Shown piece by piece: positions 1 to 9,597 of a DNA stretch of 64,000 nucleotides. Position 1 is the stretch's first letter, and each line of letters opens with the position of its first letter. The notes beneath the pieces were generated by a model. The model was not told where the DNA came from. It was given only the letters and a program-made list of their open reading frames with translations, and did no database searches. Both the position numbers and the translations under genes were made by a program. This DNA comes from Eonycteris spelaea (taxonomy: Eukaryota > Chordata > Mammalia > Chiroptera > Pteropodidae): NCBI GenBank assembly GCA_003508835.1, contig PUFA01000143.1, positions 3,435,501 through 3,499,500 of the forward strand. The letters run 5' to 3'.

Positions 1-496
1 TTAGGGAGTTTCGTTCTTCTGTCTCAAGAATGCTTTGGCTATTTGGGGTATTTTTGTTGTTTCCTACAAATTTTAGGATTATTTGTTCTATTTATGTGAA
101 AAATACCATTGTAATTTTGATAGGGATTGCATTGAATCTATAGAACATTAACTCTTCCAGTCTGAGAATGGACTATCTTTCCATTTATTTGTTGTTCCTC
201 AATTTCTTTCATCAGTGTCTTGTAGTTTCCTGGGCACAGAATCTTTCACTTCCCTGGTTAAATTTATTCCTAGGCATTTTATTCTTTTTGATGCATTTGT
301 AAATGGATTTCATTTATTTCATTTTATTTGTTTAATTTCTTTCTAATCTAATCTTTCTTCCTTTTTTCAACTAACTTTGGGCTTTCTTTGTTCTTTTTCT
401 ATTTCCTTAGGCGTAAAGTTAAGTTGTTCATTTGAGGCTTCTTGTTTCTTGAGATATGACTACATCACTGTGAACTTCCCTCTTAGAACTGCTTTT

Positions 497-1210
497 TTAC
501 ATCCTATAAATATGTTGGTATATTGTATTTCTGTTTTCATTTTTGAAAAGGTAATTTTTGATTTCATTTTTGATTTCTTCATTTACCCATTGGTTCTGTA
601 GTATGTTGTTTAATCTCCAGATATTTGTGAATTTTCCAGTTTTGTTCTTGTAATTGATTTCTAGTTTTATACCATTGTAATTAGAAAAGGTCATTGATAT
701 GATTTTAATTTTCTTAAATTTAGTAAGAGACTTGCTTTGTGACCTTGTAACATAATCTATCCTGTAGAATGTTCCATGTACACTTGTAAAGGATGTGTAT
801 TCTGCTGCTTTTGTATGGAATGTTCTGTGTATGTCTGTTGATTCCATCTGATCTAACATGTCACTTGAGGCCAATGTTTTCATATTGATTTTCATATTGA
901 TCTATCCATGATGCAAATGGTATATGTAAGTTCCCTGTATTGTATTGCTGTCTGTTTCTCCCTTTAAGTCTGTTAATAGTTGCTTTATGTTTTGAGGTGC
1001 TCCTATTGGGTACATAAATATTTATAAATGTAATATCGTCATGTAGATTGATCTTTTTATTATTATGTAATGCCTTTTGTCTCATTACAATCTTCATTTT
1101 AAAGTTTATTTTGTCTGATATAAGTATAGCTACTCCAGCTTTCCTTTGATTTTCGTTTGCATGGAATATTTTTTTCTGTACCTTTACTTCTAGTCTGTAT
1201 ATGTCCTTAT
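497..1210 (-). pseudogene. L1 ORF2 endonuclease-domain relic
   Basis: The minus-strand frame at 861-1097 contains KALHNNKKINLHDDITFINIYVPN, which matches the L1 endonuclease stretch carrying the conserved 'NIYxPN' turn. The neighbouring frame at 497-895 continues into the EN-RT linker, with the residues IKIISMTFSNYNGIKLEINYKN corresponding to the 'SDHNGIKLEI' motif. The histidine of the catalytic SDH motif has been lost (it reads SNYNG). Frames shift between the two parts, so no protein can be made. In an intact L1 this domain nicks target DNA to prime reverse transcription. Confidence 0.8.
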
Positions 1211-2060
1211 ATCTAATATGAGTCTCTTTAGGCAGCTTTTTTATGGGTGTTTTTTTATTTATTTAGCCTTTTGTTGTCTACTTAGTTTTTTTAAATCTAT
1301 GTCTTTTGATTGAATAATTTATTTACATTTAAAGTAATTATTGATAGGTATGTACTTATTGCCATTTTGTAAATAGTTTTTGGACTGTTATGTAGTTCCA
1401 TCGTACCTTTCTTCTCTTTCTCTCTTCCTTTGTTATTTAATGACTTTCTTTAGTGGTATGCTTAGATTCCTTTCTCATTATCTTTTGTATATTTACTATA
1501 GGTTTTTGTTTGTGATTATCATAAGGCTTACACATAAACTTATAACAGTCTATTTTAAGTTGACAACAACTTAAGTTTGAACATATTCTGAAGCTCTACA
1601 TTTTTAATCTACTGTCTGTCTGTTTTATGTTTTTGACCTCACATTTTCCACCTTATTTTTTATATCTCTTAACGAATTGTCATAGCTATAGTTATTTTTA
1701 CTTCTGTTTTTTACCTTCATACTAACTTTCTTTATATGTGATTATTTTACTCCTTTTACTATATATTTATCTTTTGCTGGTGAGATTTGTTTTTTCGTAT
1801 GTTTTCTTGTTACTACTAATTTTTTTTTGTAGCTTAAAGAAATCTTGTTAACATTTCTTTTAAGGCTGGTTCAGTGTTAATAAAAGCTTTAGCTTTTTTA
1901 GCTTTTGTTTATTTGAAAGACTCTTTTTCTCCACTTCATTTAAAATACCTTTGCTAGGTAGAGTATAATTAGTTGAAACTTCTTTTTTTCAGCACTTTAA
2001 ATTTTGCTACTCCCTTCTAGCCTGCATTGTTTCTGCTGAAAAAGCTACTGACTGTCTTAT

Positions 2061-2088
2061 GGGGGGGTGGGGGTAGGGGTGGGGGGGT
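2061..2088 (+). other. G-rich tract, potential G-quadruplex
   Basis: There are four G runs of 4-7 bases separated by one or two other bases, directly followed by CCC. The tract sits at a point in the minus-strand L1 ORF1-side region where other copies in the window (near 16655 and 5670) have no such run, so it is a copy-specific expansion. Confidence 0.6.
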
Positions 2089-4204
2089 CCCTTATACGTA
2101 ACAAGTTGTTTTTCTCTTGCTGCTTTTAAGATTCTTCATCTTTAACTTTTGACATTTGAATTATTATGTGTTTTGGTGTGGGCTTCTTTCACTTCACCTC
2201 TTTTGCAACTCTCTGGACTTCCTGAATCTGGATGTCTGTTTCCTTCCCCAGGTTAGGGAAGTTTTCATTCATTATTTCTTCAAATAAGTTTTATGCCTCT
2301 TTCTCTCTCTTTCTCTTCTCTTGCTGGTACTCCTATAATATGAGTGTTAGGCTGCTTGAAGTTGTCCCTTAAGGCCTTTAGACTTTTTTTTTTCCTAATT
2401 TATTTTTCTTTTTGCTACTCTGGGTGCATTCCAGTGCTTTGTCTTCAAGTTCACTGACCTTTTCTGCTGCTATATCTAGTCTGATATTGAATGCCTCTAT
2501 TGTATTTTTCAGTTCAGTTATTGTATTCTTAAGATCTTTGTCTTCTATTTGTACTTTATTATATTTTCCAGCTCTCTTTTGAAATTTTCACTGTGCTGAG
2601 TCATCCTTTTCCCAAGTTTGGGGAGCATCTTTATGACCATTACTTCTCTGTTTCATTAAAGTTTTTTTTCTGAGTTTTTGCCCTTTTTTGGGGAACATAT
2701 GTCTGTATTTCCTCATTTTATTGACTGTTTTTTCTCTCTATATTAAATGAAACAGCCACCTCTTCAGTTCTTGAAGGAATGTCCTCATGTAGATTAATCT
2801 TATTGATGAACAGTGCCCTAGTTTGTGGTTGTCCTTCAAACTTTTATAGTTTTCTTAGCCTACTTTATTTTCAATAGCTCCCAGTTGTTGAGGGTGTGCC
2901 ACTACCTGTTAGTGTCCCAAAGTAGGAGAGGTTAGTATGTAGGTTCAGGCTGATTGGAAGCCACATTCTCGGGCAGCGGCTTTTAAAGTATGCAAATATA
3001 AGCAGTTATCCCCTGGGCAACTGTCACAAAAATCATGGCTCTAGAAAAGTGTATTAGCTTGTTTCTGTGAGATACTTGAAAGCTATAACAAGGCAGAGAG
3101 AGTGCAATGATGACTTCCCCCCATCTATGTCTTCTGAGAGCAGCTCTTAGTCTCTAGATGTTTGCTATACCTAAAGCCTACTTATCAGGCTGGAGCAAAT
3201 AGGCCTCTTTCACAGAGAAGCTGGGATGTGGTGTTTCAGTCTGCCGTTTGTGCAGTGTTCTGGGGGTGGTAGCTTGTCAATAAATGTTTCTCCAATTGTT
3301 ACAACCCCGTAGGACCCAGGAATTCAAACCTGCCTGGCCATCAGACCCAGGAGGTCAGGGGGCTTTCCCTAGGTAGCCCTCACAAAAGCTGGGACACCAA
3401 ATGTGTGTTACAGCTCTCCTCTAGGAGATACTGGTGCTGTGGAGAGTGGCAGAGGGAGAAGGGAGAAGGTGAGTATGGCACCCTCTGGAGAACAAGAAAA
3501 AACATGGTGCCTGCTGGCTTTAGCAAGACAGAGAGCACAGAATGGCACCTGCCCATTGGAGGGTAAAAGATGGCACCTACTACGAAAAACAAAAGAAAAA
3601 AAGTTTAGAGTTAATAATTAAAAAAAAAGTCACCTAACAACTTTAGCAAAGTATAAGGAGAGTGCCAAAAAAGCACCCACCAATTCCTCCATCCCCAAGA
3701 GTATCTTAAGAGACTTAATCCCCTCAGACTGATGCTGCTTTAAAGTTAGCATATGAATTCATTTGACATAGTCTGGGTGTTTTTCAAATAGCTGCTCTGT
3801 GCTGGGCCCTGAGGTGAGCGAGTTTGTGGATTACCCCTTTTAAAGACCCATTTTTCAATTCTCTTCTGCATTTTGCGTCTTGTGCATATATATCTTGTTA
3901 GTTTTCAAAACCAGATGTTTTTGGGGCTCGTCTCTCAGACACAGGTCTTAAAAATGTGGTGCCTGATTTGGGATACAAACCCTTTATCCCTTAGGGAAAA
4001 GCTCTCAGTTTGTGAGTTTCCTTCCGATTGTAGGTTTTTCTGCTCTGGGGGTAGGGTTTATGGTGCGGTAATAACTCAGCTTCTTCTTAGTGCCTCAGTG
4101 TGGCTAAATCGTTGTGTTAGCAGCTTTTTCTCTCTTGGTAGAAATTAACAAGCCAATTATATAGTTGATATGCAAATACAAATGACTTCGGTTTTATAAA
4201 GCAA

Positions 4205-4785
4205 TCTTACCAAGTGGATGACTTACACTAACTGTTTTCAAGAATTAGTCTAATGCTGTAGTAATCAAGATTGTGATACTGGCATAAAAAGATACAGATA
4301 GTTCAATAGAAGAGAATAGAGAGCTGAAAAATTATTTTTGACAAAGAAAGCAATCCAGTGGGGAAAAGAAAGACTTTTAAACAAATATTGCTGGAATAAT
4401 TGGATTTTCATATTAATAAAAATTTACCTTGACACCCTACCTTACACTGTTCACAAAAGTTAAGTCAAGATGGATCATAGATCTAAGTCTAAGAGCTGAA
4501 ACCGTAAAGCTTCTAGAAGAAAAAAGAGAATGAGCAAGTTTTTCTTTGACAAAATACAAAAAGCAGCAGGTGTTAATAAATAATGCCAATTTGATTTCAT
4601 CAGAATAAAAATAACTATTGAAACACACCATTAAGAGTTAGCGTAAATAATGACAAAACACATCTGTAAAGGACTTGTATCCAGTCTATATAGAGAACCC
4701 CTACTATAATAAAAGGATGACTCAAGTAATTGAAGGATTAAAAGAGACACTGCATAAATGATGCAAAGTGAATGGTCATTGAACG
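4205..4785 (+). mobile_element. L1 ORF2 C-terminal fragment, plus strand
   Basis: Sense-strand L1 text is recognisable: 'gctgtagtaatcaagat' at about 4254, 'ggcataaaaagatacagat' at about 4281, and the stretch that follows the RT domain. It lacks both a 5' part and a poly-A 3' end. The frame is broken. It lies head to head with the preceding minus-strand L1, but covers a different part of the element and is a separate copy. Confidence 0.7.
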
Positions 4786-4787
4786 CA

Positions 4788-4832
4788 TTGGACTTCAACA
4801 TATGATTTGGAGGGATACGTTTCAGCCTGTAA
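4788..4832 (-). mobile_element. Possible edge of a MaLR-type LTR
   Basis: The short stretch 'ggacttcaacatatgattt' followed by 'ggagggatac' resembles the outer end of MST/MLT1-type LTRs on the opposite strand. The same text occurs in the better copy at 13095-13150. It is too short to be certain. Confidence 0.35.
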
Positions 4833-5540
4833 TAGTAATATAAGGAAAAATTCAAAAATTAAATGGAGAACTGACTTTTTAAAAAAAGAAAATGCATTTT
4901 CTTTTAGAGTTGTTGAGTTGAAAATATGCTGTGGGTCATTTGGAATTTGGGAGAGAAAACCAGGTTAGATGCTGATTTGGAGAGCAATTGCTTAAAGGTG
5001 CTATATTAAAATTAAAGTAACATAAGGACTTTCTCTCTCTCTCTCTCTCTTTACTCTGAATTAACATTTCTGGAGCAAGAAGAAAAATATAGTAGTGTAA
5101 ATAATTGTAAAAATTCTTAGAAAGTATGATGAAATGAGCCCACAAGAGAAATTGGAAGAATAAGATTTGTTTCTCATGGACTTTTTTCAATAGTTTGGTC
5201 ACAGCTTCTTTTTTTCCTTTTAAATTTCAGCAATTTTTAAAACATTAATTGTAATGAAAATGTTTTTCAAATTATAAATATTCTGGAAAGAACTTACCTA
5301 AGACTGCTGATCCAACCAACTTTTTGAATTCCAAAGCCATAGAAACTTCTTATGGTGCTCCAGAAAAAGTTTCCCTTTCTTTTTTCCCTGACTGCTATAG
5401 CTACAACAACTGTGACAGAGGCATCTGGGATTTATGCTTTTTTCCCTAAACATGGAGGACTCTGCTACTCTTAAGTCCTGTGATATCATAATGTCAGAAT
5501 ACGGTTTCCCCTCCACTCTCCTCTCCTGCTCCTTTCTACT
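4833..5540. other. Unassigned non-coding sequence with a (CT)n microsatellite
   Basis: I recognise no gene or repeat here apart from a perfect (CT)10 run at 5032-5051. Short open frames on the minus strand show no domain. Confidence 0.5.
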
Positions 5541-5731
5541 ATCCTAATGGGTGTGAAGTGGTATCTTCTTGGCTGGCAATTTTATCTTTCAATACTTTGA
5601 ATACATCATTTCCACTCTTTCCTGGCTTGTAGAGTTTCTGCTATAAAATCTGCCTGTAGTCAAATGTGGGGTACTTTGTAGGTTAATTGTTTTTCCTTTT
5701 TGTCCCTCTGGCTACCTTTAAGATTTTTTTT
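5541..5731 (-). mobile_element. Older L1/HAL1-like ORF1-region fragment, left half (interrupted)
   Basis: The text 'ctttgaatacatcatttcc ... gtagagtttctgctataaaat ... taagattttttt' matches the antisense ORF1-side region seen in the L1 copy at 16590-16720. The first 30 bases resemble a different L1 region (late ORF2), so the left end is itself a junction. The sequence resumes in phase at about 9003, on the far side of a plus-strand L1. Confidence 0.6.
5720..5731 (+). repeat. Left target-site duplication of the 5732-8998 L1
   Basis: AAGATTTTTTTT at 5720-5731 is repeated exactly at 8999-9010, just after the L1 A-rich tail. The junction TT/AAGA fits the degenerate L1 endonuclease site. Confidence 0.7.
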
Positions 5732-5734
5732 AGG

Positions 5735-7110
5735 TTTCCAGCCAAGATGGTATGGTAGGTAGATGCTGTGCTCACTTCCTCTCATAATCGCATCAAAATT
5801 ACAACTAAACTATAAAACAGCCATCATTGGGAGTCACCTGAGGTCTGGCTGAACAGAAGTCCTACAACTGAATACTTGCATAAGAGGCCACTCAAAACTG
5901 GTAAGAGGGGTGGAGATGTAAAATGTACTGCTCCCACAACTTCATGTGGTGGTTAAGAATTGAGAAGGGTGTCTCAGCTAGAGAGGTTCTCCTGCAGAGG
6001 AATGAGTTGTCCTAGCCCCAACTGGGATCCCCAGCCTAGGGAAACAGTGCCAGCAAAAGTCCCTACTACCTCTGGCTGTGACAACCAGCGGAAATTGTGG
6101 CTGAGCGAGACAGAGGGCTGCAGGAATGGCAGACATTTCTCTTAAAGCACCTGCATGTGACTTGCTCACTGGCTAACTCCCTTGCTCTGAGCTCCATTGC
6201 TGGGGCAGCTGCTAGAAAAGCACCAGGGACATGGGGGCGGGGTGGGGCACGGGAAAAAACTTAATTGTTTGGCTTCAGGGTGAGGGCTGGAGGGGCAACT
6301 TAATCCCGAACAGAAATGCTGGCAGAATTCTTTGTTCCTTTGTTGAGCCCTCCCCCTTCCTGGCATGCAGACTCAGCCACCCACCATATCTGAATTTCCA
6401 TCAACCTGGGTAACACCGGTTGCCTCACCCAGGTGATTCCTTAAGATCCTTCTCCTCCCAACTGAGGGACCCACCTAAGCTACCTCCAGTGGCTTTTCCA
6501 TACAGTCTGTCTTGGTTCATTCCACAGTCCTTCCTAAAATCTCTCAAAGGTTCAGCAAACCTAGACAAGCAGCATGTGGCCTCAGTGTGTGCCATATCTC
6601 TTGTTAAGCTTCCCTAAGCCCAGCACTAGCAGCAGCTGGCTTCAGTTCTTAGCTTAGCCTCTTGAGGCACCTCTGAGCCCAGCACTGGTGACGGCCATCT
6701 GTGGATTGCTTGATGATTAACATGAAGTGGCCATGGGCATTGTGCAGGCTGTGGCTGAACTTGGCCTGGGCAGGATCCCTCCCAGGAAGCACTGGGGCTG
6801 CCATGCCCAGTGGCCAGCCCAACCCGAGCACCTCCTGGGTCTGCATTCAAGGACAACACACCCAAAGGGCAATCTGAGCAGGCAACAGAATCCTGCTAAG
6901 TGAATTCTGCCCTGCACGATCAGCCCCTCACTAGTCATCCCTAACAAACCAAGGATCAATCCCTCCCATCAAGGTGTAAACAGCAACTAAGGAGGGCACA
7001 CACAGCATGTGGGTTAGCTGACCAGGGAAGAATGTACTACTGGGCCTCACAGGACACCTGCTACATAAGAACACTCTCCTAAGACCAGAAGACTGAAGAT
7101 TCATACCTAC
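5735..7110 (+). promoter_or_regulatory. L1 5' UTR (decayed internal promoter region)
   Basis: This is a GC-richer block beginning with 'ccaagatgg' and containing the laurasiatherian-type L1 5' UTR text 'ctgagctccattgctgggg' and 'ggcttcagggtgagggctgg'. In active L1s this region carries an internal RNA polymerase II promoter; no activity can be judged here. The same region recurs in truncated form at 44520-45700. Confidence 0.7.
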
Positions 7111-7139
7111 ACATCATTTAAAAAGCAAACACAAGGAGG

Positions 7140-8005
7140 CAGCCAATAAGCAGAGACAAAGAAACATGTCCCACATGAAAGAGCAGAACAAAACTCCAGA
7201 AAAAGAATTAAAATGGTGACAAGCAATCTTCCAGATACAGAGTTCGAAACACTGGTTATAAGGATGTTCACTGAACTTAGGGGAAGGGTAGGTGAACTTT
7301 AACAAAGAGAAAACATGAAAATGGAGATAGAAAACATCAAAAAGAACCATTCAGAAATGAATACAATAACAAATGAAGAATACGTTAGAGAGAATCAACA
7401 ATATATTAGATGAAGCAAAAGATCGAAATGGCAATTTAGAAGATAAGGTAGCAGAGGACACTGAGTAAGAACAGCAACAAGAAAAAAGAATAAAAAATAA
7501 TGAAGATAGTTTAAGGGGTCTTTGGGACAACATCACATGTTCCAACATTTGCATTGTAGGGATACCAGAAGGAGAAGAGAGCAAAGAATTGAAAAACCTA
7601 TTTCAAGAAATAATGGTAAACTTCCCTAACCTGCAAAGGAAATAGACATACAAACCCAGGAAGTGCAGAGAGTTTCAAACAAGTTGAACCCAAAGAAGCC
7701 CAGGACACATGATAATTAAAATACAAAAGGTTAAAGACAAAGAGAGAACCTTAAAAGCAGCAAGTAAAAAGCAGTTTCCTCTAAGGGAGCTCTCATAAGA
7801 CTGTCAGCTGATTTGCAACAGAAACTTTACAGGCTTGAAAGAGACACAAAATATTCAGTAATGAAAAGTAAGGACCTACAAACAAAGATTACCTCTACCC
7901 AGCAAAGCTATCGTTTAGATTCTAAGGGTGGATAAAGAGCCTCCCAGACAAGAAGAAACTAAAGGAGTTCATCACCACCAAGCCAGTATTATAGGAAGTG
8001 TTGGA
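7140..8005 (+). pseudogene. L1 ORF1 relic
   Basis: Sense sequence encodes scrambled ORF1 with the recognisable block 'attgtagggataccagaag' (the 'I.GIPE' RNA-recognition motif of ORF1p) at about 7553. It is followed by the C-terminal block containing 'acacatgataattaaaata'. A run of frameshifts and stops, including the early stop after 'aaaatgg' near 7216, prevents translation. ORF1p normally coats L1 RNA as a coiled-coil trimer. Confidence 0.75.
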
Positions 8006-8065
8006 GGAATTTCTTTAAGAAGAAGAAAAAATAAAGGAATTTCTTTAAGAAGAAGAAAAAATAAA
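8006..8065 (+). repeat. Exact 30-bp tandem duplication
   Basis: Two identical 30-base units, 8006-8035 and 8036-8065, each begin GGAATTTCTTTAAGAAGAAG and end in an A-rich run. They lie just downstream of the ORF1 relic. Perfect identity in an otherwise decayed L1 suggests the duplication is more recent than the insertion. Confidence 0.95.
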
Positions 8066-8149
8066 GAAAAAATATGAATAATAAAATGGCAATAATTACA
8101 TATCTGAGCAATTACTTAAAATGTAAATTGATTAAATTATTCAATTAAA

Positions 8150-8358
8150 AGACAGGGTGGCAGAATGAATAAGAAAACAAGACTCTTACATATGCTACCT
8201 ATAAGAGACTCACTTCAGATTGAAAGACACACACAGATTTAAGGGGATAGAAAAAGATATTTCATTAAAATGGAAATGAGAAAAAATCTGGGTTAGCCAT
8301 ACTTATATCAGACAAAATAGGCTTTAAAAACAAAGGCTATAACAAGAGACAAAGAAGG
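8150..8358 (+). pseudogene. L1 ORF2 N-terminal (endonuclease) stub
   Basis: The text 'ctataagagactcacttcag' and 'gttagccatacttatatcag' corresponds to the L1 EN region (YKRLTSD... GLAILISDK...). The stub ends at about 8358, where the sequence switches to 'ctgggtatttatcaaaata', from near the ORF2 C-terminus. EN active-site residues downstream of the junction are missing. Confidence 0.75.
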
Positions 8359-8998
8359 ATCCACCAAACCCACGTCTGGGTATTTATCAAAATAAACCCA
8401 AAATACTTCGAAGAGATGTGTATCCAAATGTTCATAGCAGTATTATTTACAATAGCCAAGATGAAGACAACTGGGGTGTCTGTCAATGGATGCGTGAATA
8501 AAGAGGTAGTACACATACACAATGAAATATTACTTAGCCATGAAAAAATTTAAGAATGTAGTCTTGCCATCTGGAACAACATGATGGACCTAGAGGGTGT
8601 CATGTTGACTGGAGTCACTCAGACAAAGACAATTGCCATATGATTTCACTTATATGTGGACTCTAAAATAGCAAAAGAAAAAAACAGAAACAAACTCATA
8701 GATACAGAGAACATTTTGAAGGTTGCCAAAATGGGAGGGGAGGTGGGGATGATTGGTGGAAAGCTAGAAGGGATTAAGAAATACAAATTGGTAGTTACAA
8801 AATAGTCATAGGGATGTAAGATATAGCATAAGGAATATTGTCAGTAATATTGTAATAACTATATGGTGTCACAAAGGTTCTAGATTTATTGGGGTGATCA
8901 CTTTGTATTTATATAAATGTCTAATCAGTATGTTTGTACACCTGAAACAAATATAATATTGTATGCAAACTATAATTGGAAATAAAAAATACTAAGAA

Positions 8999-9010
8999 AA
9001 GATTTTTTTT
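8999..9010 (+). repeat. Right target-site duplication of the 5732-8998 L1
   Basis: Exact copy of the 12-mer at 5720-5731. The T run continues two to four bases further on this side. Confidence 0.7.
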
Positions 9011-9597
9011 TTTTATCATTGTCTTCATCATAATGTATCTTGGGAAGGATCTTTTTGCATTGAGATAGTAAGTGATCTATTAGCTTTGTGGACTTTGTAT
9101 GTCTAGTTCTTCCAGTGTGGGCAGTTCTTAGCTATTTATTTAGATGACTTCTTTGTCCCCTTCTACTTCTGGTGCATGCCTATTTCTCTTATGTGGGCTC
9201 TCCTAATTGTCTGATAGCTCTCATAGGCTTTCTTCACTTAAAAAAAAAAATCTTAGTTTTCTCTCCTCTTCTACCTGAATCACTTAGATTTTTAATCTTC
9301 AGATCACTTATTTTCTGACCCATCTGATCTGCTCTGTTTTATTGTTTCTAATTCATTCTTCATCTGATTGAGATTTTCTCTCTAAAATTTTTCATATTTT
9401 TTTGTAAGAATTTCAGTCTTTTTTGTTAAAGTACTTCTGTTCATTAATTATATTTTTCAGCTCTCTGAACTGCCTTCTGAATTGTCTTGTAGCTTATTGA
9501 ACTTCTTCTTAAACAGTTTGAATTCTGTATCAGTTATTTCCAATCTACTGTGACTTTGAATTTAGTTGCCGGAGATTGTAATTTTCTTTCTTTTCTT
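9003..9597 (-). mobile_element. Older L1/HAL1-like ORF1-region fragment, right half
   Basis: Continues the antisense ORF1-side text from 5731: 'cataatgtatcttgggaagg', 'ctcataggctttcttcactt', and then 'gaactgccttctgaattgtc' and 'agcttattgaacttcttctt', typical of the antisense coiled-coil segment. It resembles HAL1 more than the younger L1s, but I cannot separate the two without a search. It ends at the (TTTC)/poly-T tract of the next L1. Confidence 0.55.

Larger units (their letters stand above)
1..4150 (-). mobile_element. L1 retrotransposon, minus strand, 3' end cut by window edge, internally deleted
   Basis: Read on the minus strand, the order is 5' UTR (about 2880-4150), ORF1 and inter-ORF region (about 1260-2880), then ORF2 (1-1260). 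The top strand shows typical antisense L1 landmarks: the EN-region text around 600-1210, the ORF1 coiled-coil text with T-rich and CT-rich runs around 2250-2560, and a GC-richer 5' UTR with AAAG-rich blocks. Within ORF2 there is a jump near 310-375 from late reverse-transcriptase sequence straight to the EN-RT linker, so most of the RT domain is missing. All frames are broken and the copy is dead. Family membership comes from remembered consensus; the subfamily is not assigned. Confidence 0.85.
5732..8998 (+). mobile_element. L1 retrotransposon, plus strand, both ends present, most of ORF2 deleted
   Basis: The order is 5' UTR (about 5735-7110, starting near 'ccaagatgg'), ORF1 relic (7140-8070), the start of ORF2 (8150-8358), then an abrupt jump to the ORF2 C-terminus and 3' UTR (8359-8985) and an A-rich tail. 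About 3 kb that should lie between the endonuclease N-terminus and the ORF2 C-terminus is absent at the 8358 junction. Exact 12-bp duplications flank the element, so it looks like one insertion event. Stops break both ORFs. Confidence 0.85.

Noticed and set aside
1..4785. Antisense L1 plus adjacent sense L1 as a twin-primed insertion
   Set aside because: The antisense copy ends in its 5' UTR at the junction and the sense piece is late ORF2 without a poly-A tail. The order does not fit twin priming; these are separate copies.
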